Shown here piece after piece: positions 36,357 through 49,625 of a DNA stretch of 64,000 nucleotides. The stretch is taken from contig QVOM02000073.1 in NCBI GenBank assembly GCA_003586115.2, forward strand, positions 46,175,469 through 46,239,468. Direction: 5' to 3'. Each line of letters starts with the position of its first letter. Within the stretch, counting starts at the first letter, position 1. Position numbers and translations under genes: made by a program. The notes under the pieces were generated by a model that had not been told where the DNA came from, ran no database searches, and worked only from the letters and a program-made list of their open reading frames with translations. The stretch is from Salvator merianae (taxonomy: Eukaryota; Chordata; Lepidosauria; Squamata; Teiidae).

Positions 36357-39300
36357 TTAAAAAAAATTTTTTAAGAAGTTACAAATCATAACAAAGAATA
36401 ACAAATAACAGAAAAAATAGTGCTCCCCCCCAAAAAAAATAGAGAGAGAGAAAAGGAGAAAAAAATAATATACCACCACCACACTACCCAACCACCCCTT
36501 GTGCACAGAGGTAGACAACATCTAGGTTATTTCTTCCATCTTCTTTCTCTTTCATTTTAGCTGGACCAAAGAGTTAGTCTTGCTATTTCTTCTCTCAATT
36601 CTTCCTGCGCTTGGGGTCTCATTGAAAAACGCAGTAAATCTTTCCATTTTTCCTCAGTTTTAGAAACCAATTTCATATCTTGACTTTTAAATCTTATTTC
36701 CCACATTTTATCAAATCTATATTGTTCCCTTAAATATCTGTACCAATTATCTAATGTCCATTTAGTACTTTCCCTCCATCCCAATACAATTCTTGATTGT
36801 GCTGTATATATCATTTGAGCAAATAAATACTGTTTTTCCTACCTTATTCTTCCTGGCGTCACTTCAAGAAAAAAAACTAGTTCAGAAGATAAATTCAAAT
36901 TTATATTTAAAATATCATTAATTTTATTCTGAATATCTCCCCAAAACAATTTTATAATGTCACATTCCCACCAAAGGTGGAAATATGTACCTTTCTGTCC
37001 AAACCATTGCCAGCATTGTGGTGACATCCTAGGTATCATATGTGCTAATTGTGCTGGTGTTTGATACCAGCTATGAAGTATTTTAAGAACCATCTCCTGT
37101 AACCTATTATCCTTTTAATTCATTTTTTTTCATTTTTTTGCCCAACATTTTCCATTGTAATTCTAATATCTAACTTTGAAACATGCTTTCCATTATTTCA
37201 TTGTTTTGATTTGCTAATAAACCATATAGTTTATTTCCTATTCCTCTTGACCCCTTCAATCTTTCTTTAAATATTTGCTCTATCTCTGTCAATGGTCTGT
37301 AGATCAATAACTGTATATTATTAGTTACAGACCAATTCCTCAAAGAATTATAAGTTAACCATCTCCTCCCCTGTTATTTCCTGTTCCCTCCATTCCCCTC
37401 TAATATTATATAGATCCTTTAAATATTTAAACCCATTTTCCTTTAATTGGTATAATATTCTTTCTTCTATCACCTCTTAATCCTTATTTATATATTCAAT
37501 AATTGTATATTTTGAAATTTGTGGTGCTAATTTCTGTTTATAGATTCTCCAAGCTTCCATAACTTGTTTCATCAGTCCATATAATTCTCTAAATTTTCCC
37601 TCTGGCATTTTACCCCACATTAAACTACTATTCTCTAAATTGTGTATCTTTTTCTCTATTTTTACCCGCTTTACTTCTATTTTAACTTCTAACTCTATTA
37701 TTTTTTTTCATTGAAAAGCTACATAATATTTCTCTAGAGTGGGAATAGACCATCCTCCATGAATTCCCATATTTAATACTATTTCCTTAATCCTGGTGGT
37801 TTTGTATTAAATATCCAATTATTTATCTTATTATCCTATTGTTTCAATACCCTAATACTTACTTTTTCAGGTACTGCTTGAAATAGATACAAAAATCCTT
37901 GGGAGAATAAATATTTTCACCACTCTTCTTTTTGATAGTATGGACTTTACTTTAGTTTTTTTAATTTTTCAGCTGTTCATTAACTTTCTTCCATACGTGT
38001 CTAAAGTTTTGATAAATAATTTATTAATATTTGTGGTAAGAATTACCCCTAAATACTTCATTTTTTAACTCCTAATTTTAATCCAGTTAACCTTCTTACT
38101 GCAATCTGCTCTTGAGGTGGAGTATTAAGAAACACTGGCCCTGTTCGCACTTTGCAAGAGGAACGTTCTTGTCCATTTGCTAGTCAAATGCATTTGCACT
38201 TTCAAATAGAGGCAGCTGCTTTGAAGCTTACCCAAGCCCACCTGATGCCTACCTGAAGCTGAGTAAGGCGGGTGAAGTAAATTGCAGTCTGGAATCTGAC
38301 TTGCACAATCAGGTGTAGATCAGGGGAGTGGTGTTCGCACTACTTCAGGGTTTGAAACGGAAGCAGGGAGGGGCCAGCTTCAGAAACAGCTCTCTGCGTT
38401 CAAATTAGTAGCTCTATGCTTTCAAAAGTAGCTCTACAGTTTTGCAAGCAGCTCTCTGACTAGTGCATTCCCATTTGCACTGCTCCCCCTGCTGGTCAGC
38501 TTGTAAACTGTTCCATTGCTGCAAATGCTGATCAGCAAACTCCATCTTCACCAGCCTGAAGCCTGCTAATTATTCCGTTCTGCTCTGGTAAGTGCGAAAA
38601 TGTCCATTATTTCTGATTTGGTTATATTTACTTTCAAACCCAACATTTGGGTAAACCTTTCTAAAATGTTTCTAAACACTGCTACCATTTCCTTAGACAT
38701 CTGAGTAATTATCATTGCATCATCTGAAAATAGATTTATTCTAACTTCTTCCCCTTTGACCTTATCACCTGCCACCTATTATCCTGTCTAATCTCATTGG
38801 CCAATGATACTATTGCCAGAGCAAATAGTAAGGGAGAAAGGGGTCAACCCTGCTTTGTTCCACTAAGTATTCTAATCTGCCTTGAACTAATTCCTTTTAT
38901 TTTAACTTATGCTGTAGACCCCTCATAAAAATGCTTAATTACTTTACACAATTTATCCCCATATTAGACATTCTATATAAATATTGATGGCTCACCAAAG
39001 CAAATGCCTTCATCATGTCTAATTCCAAAATTCCTAAATTTTATTGTATGTTTTTAGCATGATAGATGACATTAGATTTCTTATAGCATCACCAATATAT
39101 CTACTCTTAATAAGCCCATATTGATCCTCCTTTATCATTTTGGTATAATTTCCTCTAACCTTTTAGTCAATAGCTTAGTAAATATTTTATAATCTTGATT
39201 TAATAAACTAACTGGTTGATAAGAACCAGGGTCTACTGGGGTTTTTTGAGGCTTTAATATTGTAATTATTTCTATCTTATTCCAGGAATCTGGTTTTAGT

Positions 39301-40407
39301 CGATTATTTAATATATCATTAAAAAGAATTTGCATTTGAGGTACTAATAGTTCTTTAAAGTTTTTATAGAAAAGAGCTGTAAACCCATCAGGACCAGGAG
39401 AGTTAGCAGGTTTTAGCCCCTGAACTACTTCTTCTATTTCATGCTGGGTTATATCTGCATTTAATCTCTGCTTCTGCCCATCGGTAAACTTTCTATCAAC
39501 ATTCCACACAAAGTTTTGAATTCTATCTCCCTTATATAATTGTTCATAATCTTTAGCCATTATTTCTACTATTTCCTTATTCTTAACCTTTATATCTCCC
39601 TCTTTATCTCATAATTTATTAATTATCCTTTTTTCCTTTTTTCTCTTCATAATTTTTGACATCCTTTTTATTGATTGTATATCCCAGCTCTTATACTCAT
39701 TTTTAATCAGAGTCCATCTCTTACTACATATAACAATATCATAATTTTCTCTTTTTTATTTTTCTCTCAGTCCTGCCTATTCCCTCTTGTCTTATTTTGT
39801 ATATATCTCAACTGTGACTCCTTTACCTTATTTAACAACTCTTGCCTACTTCTTTTCCATATTCTTCTTTATGAAATCCCCAATGATATACACTGCCCAC
39901 TAATTGTTGCTTTAAATGCATCCCATAATATCTTTTCTGACATTTCTTGAGTTCTATTTACTATAAAAAATAATTCTATTTCCCTTTTTAATCTCTCCTT
40001 AAACATCTCATTTTCTAAAATCACTGGATCAAATCTCCAGTTTTTATATTGCTCATCTCCTAATTTCATCTGCATAATTATTGGGGCATGGTCTGACAAC
40101 CAAATTTGTTCTATATATTTTTATTTTCAATTTGGAGGCTATTTGCTTGGTTCACCACAATAAAATCTATATTAGTAAACATTTTATGCTTCCCCGACCA
40201 AAAGAATGGGGGAAGTATTCCTACACTCATCTTTTCATAACATTCTATATCAAATTCCATCTACTAATATTCTGTTTTCTTATATCAAAATTAAAATCAC
40301 CTGCTAAAAATCAATTTTCCTTCATAGAATCTCATTAATTTGGTTATTGCACTAACTTTTTTTAAAAAAAAATTCTGTTAGAAGCATAGACTGTAACAAA
40401 TGTTACT
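36357..40407 (-). mobile_element. L1 LINE, antisense, 5'-truncated, with perfect 16-bp target duplication
   Basis: Read on the minus strand from about 40,100 downward: end of the endonuclease domain (SDHAPIIMQMKL..WRFDPVIL, LWDAFKATISG); N-terminal reverse transcriptase (LKPANSPGPDGFTALFYKNF, PVSLLNQDYKIFTKLLTKRL); the catalytic region changed to FSDDAM; then the C-terminal region (WQWFGQKGTYFHLWWECDIIK; WKDLLRFSMRP). Many stops and frameshifts make it inactive. AACACATATTGAAACT occurs at 36,341-36,356 and again at 40,408-40,423, a perfect 16-bp target-site duplication that fixes both ends. A DNA transposon sits inside (38,134-38,605). ORF1 and the 5' end are missing. Confidence 0.95.
38134..38605. 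mobile_element. GGCCCTGTTCGCACTT-end DNA transposon inside L1
   Basis: Left end GGCCCTGTTCGCACTTTGC; the complement of the right end is GGACATTTTCGCACTTACC. It contains GTTCGCACTACTTCAGGG and TGCTCCCCCTGCTGGTCAGC, shared with 18.6-18.84 and 56.66-56.86 kb. It splits the L1 reverse-transcriptase region, so it inserted after the L1 did. Confidence 0.88.
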
Positions 40408-40423
40408 AACACATATTGAAACT
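40408..40423 (+). repeat. L1 target-site duplication, right copy
   Basis: AACACATATTGAAACT, identical to 36,341-36,356. It marks the truncated 5' boundary of the antisense L1. Confidence 0.92.
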
Positions 40424-41487
40424 ATGAGTTAAGGTTGCCATACGGAATCCAGGTCAGCATTCCTACATCTTCAATTGCTGAAAATAAATGGTACAGTTTC
40501 AGGAGCTGCGGCTTATAATACAGGCAATGTCTCATAAAATTCTTTTTTCTTCATGATAAAAGAAATTCTGACCTGGATACTATTTAGGATCCTCAAGACA
40601 GATGCTACCAACTTGCCTCTTTAATATGTGTTCCTTCTTGTGTTTACATGCACTTTAGGGAATGACTGACAGCTGGTCCCAGAGCAGAGCATACAAATGT
40701 CCCCCCGACGTGGTGGGCAGTGTAGACATTGTGGCTGGCAGAGGAAAAAGTCCACAAACTGGCTGTAAATTGCTGGCAGCAGTTACCACATACTGTTCCA
40801 GTTTGGCCAGTCTTCCTGAGACACGTCCTCCACCAGTATGAGTACACAGAACCTAAATTGCACCTAGGCATGCTGTGTGCTGTGTTGCATTGCAAGGTAA
40901 AAGAGCTGTTGCTTCTTTGATTTTTAAGGAAAAATCATGATGATCCCAGTTAGGATGTTTGTAATTCTTTAAAGGCATGTTGACTTTCCTAGAACAAATA
41001 TATATGCAGATGCCTTAATCTGGGACCAAGATTAAGTCCAGACTCTGCAAATGTTGTGAATTTAGGTTGCCACACATTTCTCAAGAAAAAGATTTAATAT
41101 AAACTGAAAAAACTTTGATAATCCTAATATAAGCAAACTGGGAATTACTCTTTTTTCATCCTCAAATCTCAAACATTGTAATTGTTTTTTTTATATGGGG
41201 AAAACATTATAATATTTTGTTTCAGAGAACCACATATGGATATCATCTCCTAAGTACAGTACAGTACAGTTGTTGGTAAGCTTATGCAAGTAGATTCCAA
41301 TGAGTTTAGCTGGCTACACAAAATTCCAAACAGAGTGGATATAGGATTACACCTAAGTATCTGGTTCCTTTCAATGCAGAACTGTTGACTCAACTAACAT
41401 GCTTGGTAATTTTGTTCTGGTTGTTCCAGATCCAGAAGCAGGGTATTTCCTTACTGTGTCATTTATATCCTACCTTCTCTCTCATAA
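40424..41487. other. Unassigned non-coding DNA
   Basis: No gene or recognisable repeat. The open frames at 40,640-40,920 overlap on both strands and lack protein-family features. Confidence 0.5.
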
Positions 41488-42110
41488 GAACATAAGATGA
41501 GCCCTGCTGGATCAGACCCCAGCCCAGCTAGTCCAACATCCTGTCTCACACAGTGACCCAATTCTTTATAGGTATTCTGAAGCAGAAGACAAGGGTGAAA
41601 CCTTCACCTGCTCTTGATGCCCTGCAAATGGCCTTCAGAGGCATCCTGCCTGTCTCTCCAACCTGGAGGCAGTACCTAGGCATTGATTCTAGCAGTCATT
41701 GATACACCTGTTCTCCATGAATTTGTCTAACCCTTTCTTAAAACTATCCAGGCTGATTGCTGTCATGACCACTTCTGGTAGTAAATTCCATACACTGATG
41801 ACCCCCTGGGTGAAAAAATGCTTTCCCTTGTCAGTCCTAACTCTCCTTCCCATTAGCTTCATAGAATGCCCCCTGGTCCTAGTGTTGTGCAATAGAGAAA
41901 ATAATTTTTCTCTATACACCTTTTCCACACCATGCATGATTTTATAGATTTCAATCAGGTCCCCACTTAAGCACCATCTTTCATGGCTGAAGAGGCCAAG
42001 ATGTTGCAGTCTGATTTCATAAGAAAGGTGTTCCAGCCCCTTGATCGTATTGGTTGCCCTTTTCTGCACCTTTTCTAGTTCCACAATATTCTTTCTGAGG
42101 TTCTTATCTC
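41488..42110 (-). mobile_element. CR1 LINE 3' end, antisense
   Basis: The minus strand encodes MELEKVQKRATNTIKGLEHL, then YEIRLQHLGLFSHERWCLSG and GVISVWNLLPEVV, the usual end of CR1 ORF2. The antisense 3' signature (CATAAGATGAGCCCTGCTGG, ATCAGACC..AGTCCAACATCCTG) is at 41,495-41,550. The frame is open for 131 codons, so this copy is better preserved than the one at 12.7 kb, but it is truncated upstream. Confidence 0.9.
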
Positions 42111-42857
42111 AAGAGCTGGAGACAGATTCTCCTCTTGTTATTCTTACAAAAATACTATTTAGCGTGAGAGGCCCAGAATAGCCCAGCATCAACCTGAATC
42201 TAAAATCCCGACTTGAATCTTGGGATTCTGATGCTACTACCCATGCTGCTTTCATATGCTTGGGTTTTCTAAAAATCACTGAAAGTAATTTTATTTATCA
42301 TAAAATGTTCTTTGCATCTCAGGTACCTTTGGACTGCATTTCAACTGAACCTGCTAAGAATCAATCATGTCATAACATTGCTATAAATATCCTTGAAAAC
42401 AGAGCATTCCTAATTTATCCAGTTCCTTACTGGCATTTAAAGAGCTTTCTCTGATTCTTGCCCACAGCACTTAGATCTGCTTTCAAAACATGCAGATGTT
42501 TCTTATTCTGCTCAAGGGCATTTGAAGGGCATATACACACACACACGCACGCATGCATAAATAAATGTATATGTCACAAGAGACTGCTTAAATGAAACAA
42601 AAACAAATTCAAAACATGATTTTTAGAAGACAATATGGAAATTGTTATAGTTTTGTGCAAGAGTAATGATATTCTTCTTCAAACCTTATAACAAAGGCTG
42701 TGCTCGCATGTGGCAAAAAAAAAAGGCTCAAAAACACCTCAGAAACAGTAGTGTGTGGTGCTCTGTGTTCTCATTCTATCTCTAATCCACCTTTTCTAGC
42801 CTAGAACATTCATGAAGTGGGGAGGGGCAGCCTGGCATGTAAAGGTTCTCATATCTA
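42111..42857. other. Unassigned non-coding DNA
   Basis: No gene seen. A short CACACACACGCACGCATGCA tract lies near 42,535-42,555. Confidence 0.5.
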
Positions 42858-43312
42858 AGGCTACCTCCAGACAGCGAGAGGAAAATGCGGGATCTTGTTT
42901 GGATCTCAGAATTTCCTCTCACAGTCTCTGCCAGATGGCAGGACAACATTACCAAGCTAGTGTGGGCACTTACCTTTTCTGGTGCTATACTCCCAATGGC
43001 GTTTCGTATGATCTGAGTATTCTGATCACCTAGAAGTGTGCAATCTCACATGGGAAACCACCATTTTCTGGCTGGTTTGGGCACCAAGTGTGCATGGGGG
43101 CCGTCTTCAAGATGGCAGATCAGGCAAAAAAAAAAGGCCAGACAGGTAAGGCCTTTCACTGTTTATATAAAACCTGAGTTGGAAGTTGTTATTGCAGGAT
43201 ATCATCCCAATATTCTGGGTCTATGCTGGGATTGCCATGGACATGTGTAGCAATCCCAGCATAGCCCAGGAATAATCCTAGGTTTCACAACCTGTCTGCA
43301 TGTGGCTTCAGT
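42858..43312. mobile_element. Non-autonomous DNA transposon (CCAGACAG-end family)
   Basis: It starts GGCTACCTCCAGACAGCG and ends CCTGTCTGCATGTGGCTTC, imperfect inverted repeats. The interior contains an inverted repeat near 43,215-43,262 (GCTGGGATTGCCATGG and TAGCAATCCCAGCATAGCCC). It shares order and short blocks with 3,345-3,775. Non-coding. Confidence 0.65.
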
Positions 43313-43951
43313 TGCCTCAGTGGGCCTTTTTCTTACTGTGTGAATATTGTAACAGATGCTGATATCTTCAAGGTATTTCCTTAAAATGAGTAAAATAGCT
43401 TGGGAATACTGGTGGCTACTGACTCCTGGATGTCTCATTTGTCTCAGTGGCTAACACCATCTTGGCAACTGGCCTCAAGTCAGAGAAGAAGGCAGAAATC
43501 TGAGAAAACAGACATTTTCAATCAAGGAGAAAGCAGCAATCAGAAGGGAGAGAAGAACTGCTTAAGGACAACTGCTTAAAATCAGTACGATTTTTTTGGA
43601 AGAAGGGCTTCTAGCTGCAGTACACCATTTCTGATTGGAACAGAAATTAGCTTATATGTGAGACAATACCAGACAAGAAGATGTAGCTGAATAGTAAGAG
43701 TTGCCATTTTGGGGACAGGCATAAGCTGCATTTAAAGTTCTGCTCTCTGGGTACCTGTCAGTGCGCCTGCACTTGAATTATACATTTGTAAATAGATAGT
43801 ACAAAAATAGAATTGCTTTCCGGCATTTTCTTTTCACAAGAGAATAGGTAGAAAGGAAATATAGTTCCCACCACTCAAGGAAGCCCAACCCAGTATAATC
43901 TACCTAACTCATTAACTAATAGTTTAGTATGATATTTCACAATTGTGAAGC

Positions 43952-44437
43952 AAGGGACCTTTCTGCATGGACCTTTATTCCATATTAAGGGTTCATACAG
44001 TTCACTTCTAGGCCTTATAGATAGGCATGTTAATGAGGATCCAGGAGTCCTTGGTCCCCACTGCTCTGCTCTGTTTGCATGAGACAGAGAATGATCCAGA
44101 CTAAGAGAGGCTTTACTCTGGGTCTCTTGTAGACCCAATTAATTGGGTCTACCAGCAGGATCCAGAACATGGGAGTACCAGGGGGGTGTACCAGGGGTGT
44201 CATGTTTGGGAGTACCGGGGGGTGTCTTTCAATGGTGTGCCATAGCATGCCACCAAAAATCACCCCCCAGAGGGCCTGAAGCTAGGAACTTTTGTGGCCA
44301 TGGCATGGGCTAATCTGGATCAGCACTGTTGGTGCAGGTGACGCTAATTCAGCCCATGCCTCCCCATGATCCAGATCATAGTGACCCAGCAAATTGTCAC
44401 TCACTGATCCGAATCCCTGGCAGGTAAGTGCACAAAG
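43952..44437. mobile_element. GGGACCTTTCTGCATGG-end DNA transposon
   Basis: Left end AAGGGACCTTTCTGCATGG, right end GGTAAGTGCACAAAGGGTC. It shares AGACCCAATTAATTGGGTCT, GGAGTACC(A/G)GG..GGTG and the CACCA palindrome region with 54,460-54,826, and its right part with 34,190. Non-coding. Confidence 0.75.
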
Positions 44438-47400
44438 GGTCAGAATCTGAGTGCAATGTACATTTCCAGGACAGCAGGAAGCTTTACATGGAAAGGTTTT
44501 GAAACAGATGGGCTGTGTTCAATTTGGTGGGTTACAAATGGTGCATATCTCAATGAAAGTCCAACCCAAGGTGCAAGAGAAGAACATGAAACCAAAACAA
44601 GCCCCTTACAGCTTGCAGAATTGAACTTCTACTTGTAATGTAGCAAATGCTACAGCAAAGATGTCAAAACAATTCTATGTGGGTCACATAAATGCTATAG
44701 AACCAAACTTTGGCACAGGATCAGGTTCATCATTGGCCACTGTGGTTAAGGAACATTGGAAATGTAATCCAAAGGCTGCACAAAACTGCAACAAAGAATT
44801 GTATGCCATGCATGCACCTAGTATCTTTATAGCTCTTGGAACCTAAGAAAAATAGCCTTTCTCAGGATAGCCAAGCAGTCCTGTTATCAATGTCTACTAA
44901 CCCAGATTTTTTGTGTCTTTTCCAGAGTCATAACTGGAGTTCCAGCAGTGCTTCTCTTTCACTTTTATTGTTGTACAGAAAAAGCAGAAATATAAATGGC
45001 ATGTATCTGCGAATTTGGCAGAAAAGGTACAGTTGAAGGCCAGTTTTCACCTGCCTGAACTGGGCCAAGTCTGTGTACACCAGAACCTGGTTGGGGTGTG
45101 TAGCACTTAGATAATTTCCATGCATTGACAAGAGTACAGTACTCACTCTTTGGTGAGAGATGACATCAACCAATGTTGATGATTGACAGCCCTCCCAGAA
45201 TGTCATCTTGACTAGTGGTCTCCTGAGGCCAGAAGTCTAGGACCAGCACTGCTTAATAAATAGGACAACCCAACTGGACTGGACAAGCATACTTTGAAGT
45301 TCATGAAGCTGCTCTATTGCTGCTCAAATAGTCTTAAATTATCTGTTGAAACCATAACACCATTTACTTGGCTAAGAAATAAATAGCCGGTGTATTTATT
45401 TATTTATATTTTTATCCCAAAGGTCTCAGGGCAGGTTACAACAGTAAAAGCAAATTAAAAGAACCCGCTAAAAACAATAACAGTGCCTGAAAGTGGGGAA
45501 GGGAATATTGTGGCACTTATACGTAAGTGAATATATGTAAGATTTAACACACACCCTCATCCTCTCCTTATCTCTCTTCAGCCATCTAGAAGTTACATTC
45601 CTTAGCCAATATTATTAATGCTGTTCTTCCCACCAGCCATCCAACGTTTAATCACACATGAAATAAAATGAGGAAGTAATACAAATGTCTAAATCAGGCA
45701 TGGCAAGTTTAACTGCATGGCAGTTCAATTACCAGTTCAGCCAGGTATAAAGTAACCATTAATTTTCTCTCATAAGCTCTGTATAAAGCTAACTTTAAAA
45801 TAAAATGTTCAGTGGCCATTCAAGTGGAAATTTTAAGAGAAATTGTTTCTTTGGCTTTAACAATGCAAAGTTCTTTAAAACACAAGCACAATAGAAAAAG
45901 AAAAGCCTTTCTCATCTTCAGGCACTAATTATTTGTTCACAAACATCACTGTGCTTTTTGGAACACTGTGATTTTGCCCCATGGACCAACCCTCCCTCTC
46001 TCTATATATGGCATCTTTTCATACATTTCTGTGCTAAAATAAAGGTTTTAGGAGGCATCTAGAGGCCATACTGAAGTTAGCTCAAAATGTGAAAAGTCTG
46101 CTGCACTACCTGCTTGATATTTGCATCTATCAAAGAAATAGACACATTGGACTGACTAGGGCTGCAATCATACACATGTTTAGGGTCATCTTTGATATGC
46201 ATTGGAGACACAAGGGACAGAATGCAAATAACAAAAATACTTGTTACCCCATCTCCAAGTCTGTAATTATGCGACTCTTCCACAGTTAGAACAACTCTCA
46301 GGTCGATTCGCTGCTTGGGTTGAATTGGGATTAACCAATAGAAATGGCTGCTACAGAAGTCCAACCAACCAGTCACAGACAGATAAATGTCCAGGGGACA
46401 CACTTATTGATTGGCTGTTCTCCATGAGGAAAATCCTCCCCATGCTGCACACAGAGGATAGCAACTGTCTACAGGACAGGCTATCTGGTCTCCCTGGTTT
46501 GTAAAACAGTCAAAATACTGTCCTTAAACTGTAAAGGGGAAAAGGGAAAGGGGAAAGTTTCACCCTCCCTCGTAGCCTGCACCACTTCAAAGTGTAAGAT
46601 TTTTTAATTTAGGAGAGGCAACAAATTAATGCATCCCAATTCCTGCTGGCTCCCCCACCAGCTGTGCCAACTATGCTTGCTGTTGAATCATAAGCATATC
46701 CCAAGAGTGTAAAAAATCCTATAAAGCATTTTACTTGCTCCCTTCCCATCCTCTTTTCATTTTACTCCAAGCCATGCAGAATCATTACTTAAGTTCTCCA
46801 GAGAATAGGAGTTAAGGAGTTAAGCAGGGAACTGTATAAGCAAAGAGGCAGGGATAACCCACACGGTGGCCAGTCAGTGGGTAGCACCCCTTGCAGTCAT
46901 GGTAGGTTGCCTGTTGAATGAGAATGGGCTGCACTTTGGATAAACTTTGAGCTGTATATTCGGGGAAGCATATTTGGAAGGCTTTCTGTGTGTGCCTGAG
47001 AATCGTGAGTTCATTATTATTGAGGCAGTTTTAAAAATCCCATGATCATAGCCTTGGATTCTATCCCAAAGCCTTGACTCTCTGTCCTTGGTGCTGGAAG
47101 ATAGGTTGATAGTCAGTATGTCAATGACAGCCCTTTTCTCTCCTGAGATTAAAGGTTATTGAGCACAATGATCTTGCTTCTGAGCAAACATGATCAGGAC
47201 TCTATTGTTAGTTTTGCCATAATAGTGTTTCAAAAGTTACTTTTAGTTTTACTCTTCATTTTTCTTTGTTTTCCTTCACTGCACGTCTCTCTTGATCCTA
47301 TTGGTATCTGTTTTGTAAATTAAAAATCCGTCTAACGTAACTGACTTCTTACAATACTGTTTAAGTAAAATATACTGGAAGCTTTGAAGCTTTGCTTGAC

Positions 47401-47640
47401 AGTTGAAACAAATGAATGACACAATATTAAGCGCATTTATTGTCACTCATGATGTAGTTCTAGATTTATTTATTTATTTATTTATTTGGGTTACATACAA
47501 GAGATTTCAAATGATTCTATGCAGTTTACAAATTATATAACAACATATATATACTTCATGATCTAATATGCATAGGCTGTAGCCTGGAACCACAGGGTGA
47601 GAGAAAGTTAGGACACTGGTGTGGTTAGATATGACATGTT
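44438..47640. other. Unassigned non-coding DNA with one antisense LINE tail
   Basis: At about 45,390-45,480, TTATTTATTTATATTTTTAT, then CAAAGGTCTCAGGGCAGGTTACAA, is the antisense 3' end of a CR1/L2-like LINE. A second such tail with a (TTTA)n tract lies at 47,464-47,560. Otherwise no gene or repeat recognised. Confidence 0.5.
47464..47487 (+). repeat. (TTTA)n tract of an antisense LINE tail
   Basis: Six ATTT units are followed by sequence ending GCAGTTTACAAATTATATAA, as in other antisense LINE 3' ends of the window. Confidence 0.6.
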
Positions 47641-47821
47641 TGCCTTCCTGCACTTGCAGCCAATAGTGATTAAGATGAGGCTTCCTAGCATGCTGTTGTC
47701 CTGCCTCTTTTGCCTCCAAGGCTGGGAGAGCAGGATATCTACTATCCTGCACTAGTGTGAGGTACGCAGAAGCCTGGGCTGAACCATGGTCTGGTCTTCT
47801 GCCCAGTGCAGAAAGGGCCAC
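47641..47821. mobile_element. Short GTGCAGAAAGGGCC-end DNA transposon
   Basis: The left end TTGCCTTCCTGCACTTGC parallels GGGCCTTCCTGCACTTATTG at 60,428. The right end is CAGTGCAGAAAGGGCC. The interior has a hairpin-like AGCAGGATATCTACTATCCTGC. About 180 bases. Confidence 0.65.
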
Positions 47822-49099
47822 AGATACTACAGACGTGTGAGATTAATGTCCATAAGGTTTGTGAGCCCTTTGGAATCAGCCAAACCCTCCAGTTTACCAC
47901 ACTTGGTGCTATGACGATGCCACTGAAGGCGCCCCCCCCCGCCCCCGGGACCCTGTCAAGTCTGTAAACAAGATGAGAAGGAGGACGAATTCAAACATGT
48001 ACCTTCTGACCATTATTCTTAAACTCTTACTGCTTGATGCTTTCTATTCCCTGAGGCTAAGAGGTTTTTTCCATTCATAATACCAACCCTTTTGAGCCTT
48101 CCTTGTGCTATTTATAGGCATGTGATGATGTTTTGCTGAAACTGGTACAGTGAATAGTCATGTTAAGTATATTACATCCTAGTCATGTAGATTTTAATAT
48201 ATGTGGTTCTCTAAGTGTTAGTGGATCCAATATAACCCACAAGATAGTAACAATTTGTCCAGCAACACACCTTTATTCTGCATAAATGTGCATGTTTTCC
48301 CCAGTTGCAAAATTGCTTGCCCATGCTTGAGAGGGCCGCAGCAGCGTGTGGGCAAGCTAAGTTTTGCTAATGGGTGGAATCAGCTCTGAATTTGTTACAT
48401 CTGGTTGCAGTCCTGGACCTAATGACAAAGAATAACCTGTTCTATATTGCACTGGTTCCTAAAATGTTTCAGTGTGCTGCACCAATCCTGAGGATTAGTA
48501 ACAAGAGACTATCGGAGTCAATGAAAGTAAGAAGAATGAAGACAAATACTACGCTATATTATTTTCTCCTTCAAGGATACAAGTGTACTTAACAGGTAGA
48601 CTCCCTAAATTCCCCGGCACCTGACAGGATCTTCTGGGTTTGCTTGCTAGTGGATTTTCTTTGGCATTTCAGATTTATGACCCTTGCCCATGTGAAAGTT
48701 CCTTTGCCAACAATGGGGTAGCCTTACTAGCCCCAACAGACTCACCCACACACACTGACCTTGCCCAGGGCAATTCACAGATGCTTTCAGATAATAAATC
48801 TCCACAAAAGTTCCTAGCAAGGATCCCTTCGAAAAGCAAAATGATGCTGAACTGTTAGAACTGTTGTAAGATTTGGCACAGGTGCGATAGGGAATGGCAC
48901 TGCTCCTTCAAGCATCCATGTATGGATAAAACTGGGCCTCTCCCTAGCAATATTGTTCCCAATTTACCTGTCAGCTGAATAGAAAAGGCACACTTTTGCT
49001 AGCACTCTGCCATTTCATATTATTCTAGTATTCTAAGGCTTGGGCATAAAAGAGTTTTGAATGACATTAATAGACTAAAGCCAGGCCCTTGATTTTAGT
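47822..49099. other. Upstream flank of the CpG island
   Basis: No gene or recognisable repeat apart from a C-rich run near 47,930-47,945. It would be the distal promoter region if the exon at 49.84 kb is real; no conserved element can be judged from one sequence. Confidence 0.5.
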
Positions 49100-49625
49100 C
49101 TGAGTTGGCTGTGCACCTTTGTTCCCAAATCCGGGGCTGCAAAGGGCCTGTCTTGCCTTCTCCCGCGACCTTTCAACTTCTGAACTCCTGCTGGCTCAGC
49201 TACTCCGTGAAGGTCAACTTAACGCTGTTCTTCAGCTACTGATGGTGACCATGGACAGAGGCACAGAGATTTCAGGGCAACAGTGCTGAAGCGGTCACTT
49301 TTCGAGCCAGCGCTGCGATTTCCTGGTGGCCTGCCCTATAAGCCCTACCCATCTTGGCTTTCCGGGATCAGATAAGGTCGGCTTGCTGCAGCCATCTGCC
49401 TCTGCCGGGCCGCCCTTGACTGTCGTGGGACGCCACGTCCGCGCGCGCGCGTGTCTTTGCGAAAGAGAGAGAGAGAGAAATTCTGTATGTACGCATGCAC
49501 AGTCGTGCACGCCTAGTCCCGGACCCTTCTCGCCCCCGCTGCAGGGACACGGCAGTCGTCCGCATCGCCTTCTTTAAGGTTCCCTCCCCCCCCGGTGCAG
49601 CGGCAGGAGGGGCGCTGGTGAGCGG

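Noticed and set aside
41689..42084. 131-residue minus-strand frame as a host gene
   Set aside because: The sequence is the C-terminal part of CR1 ORF2, followed by the CR1 3' end.
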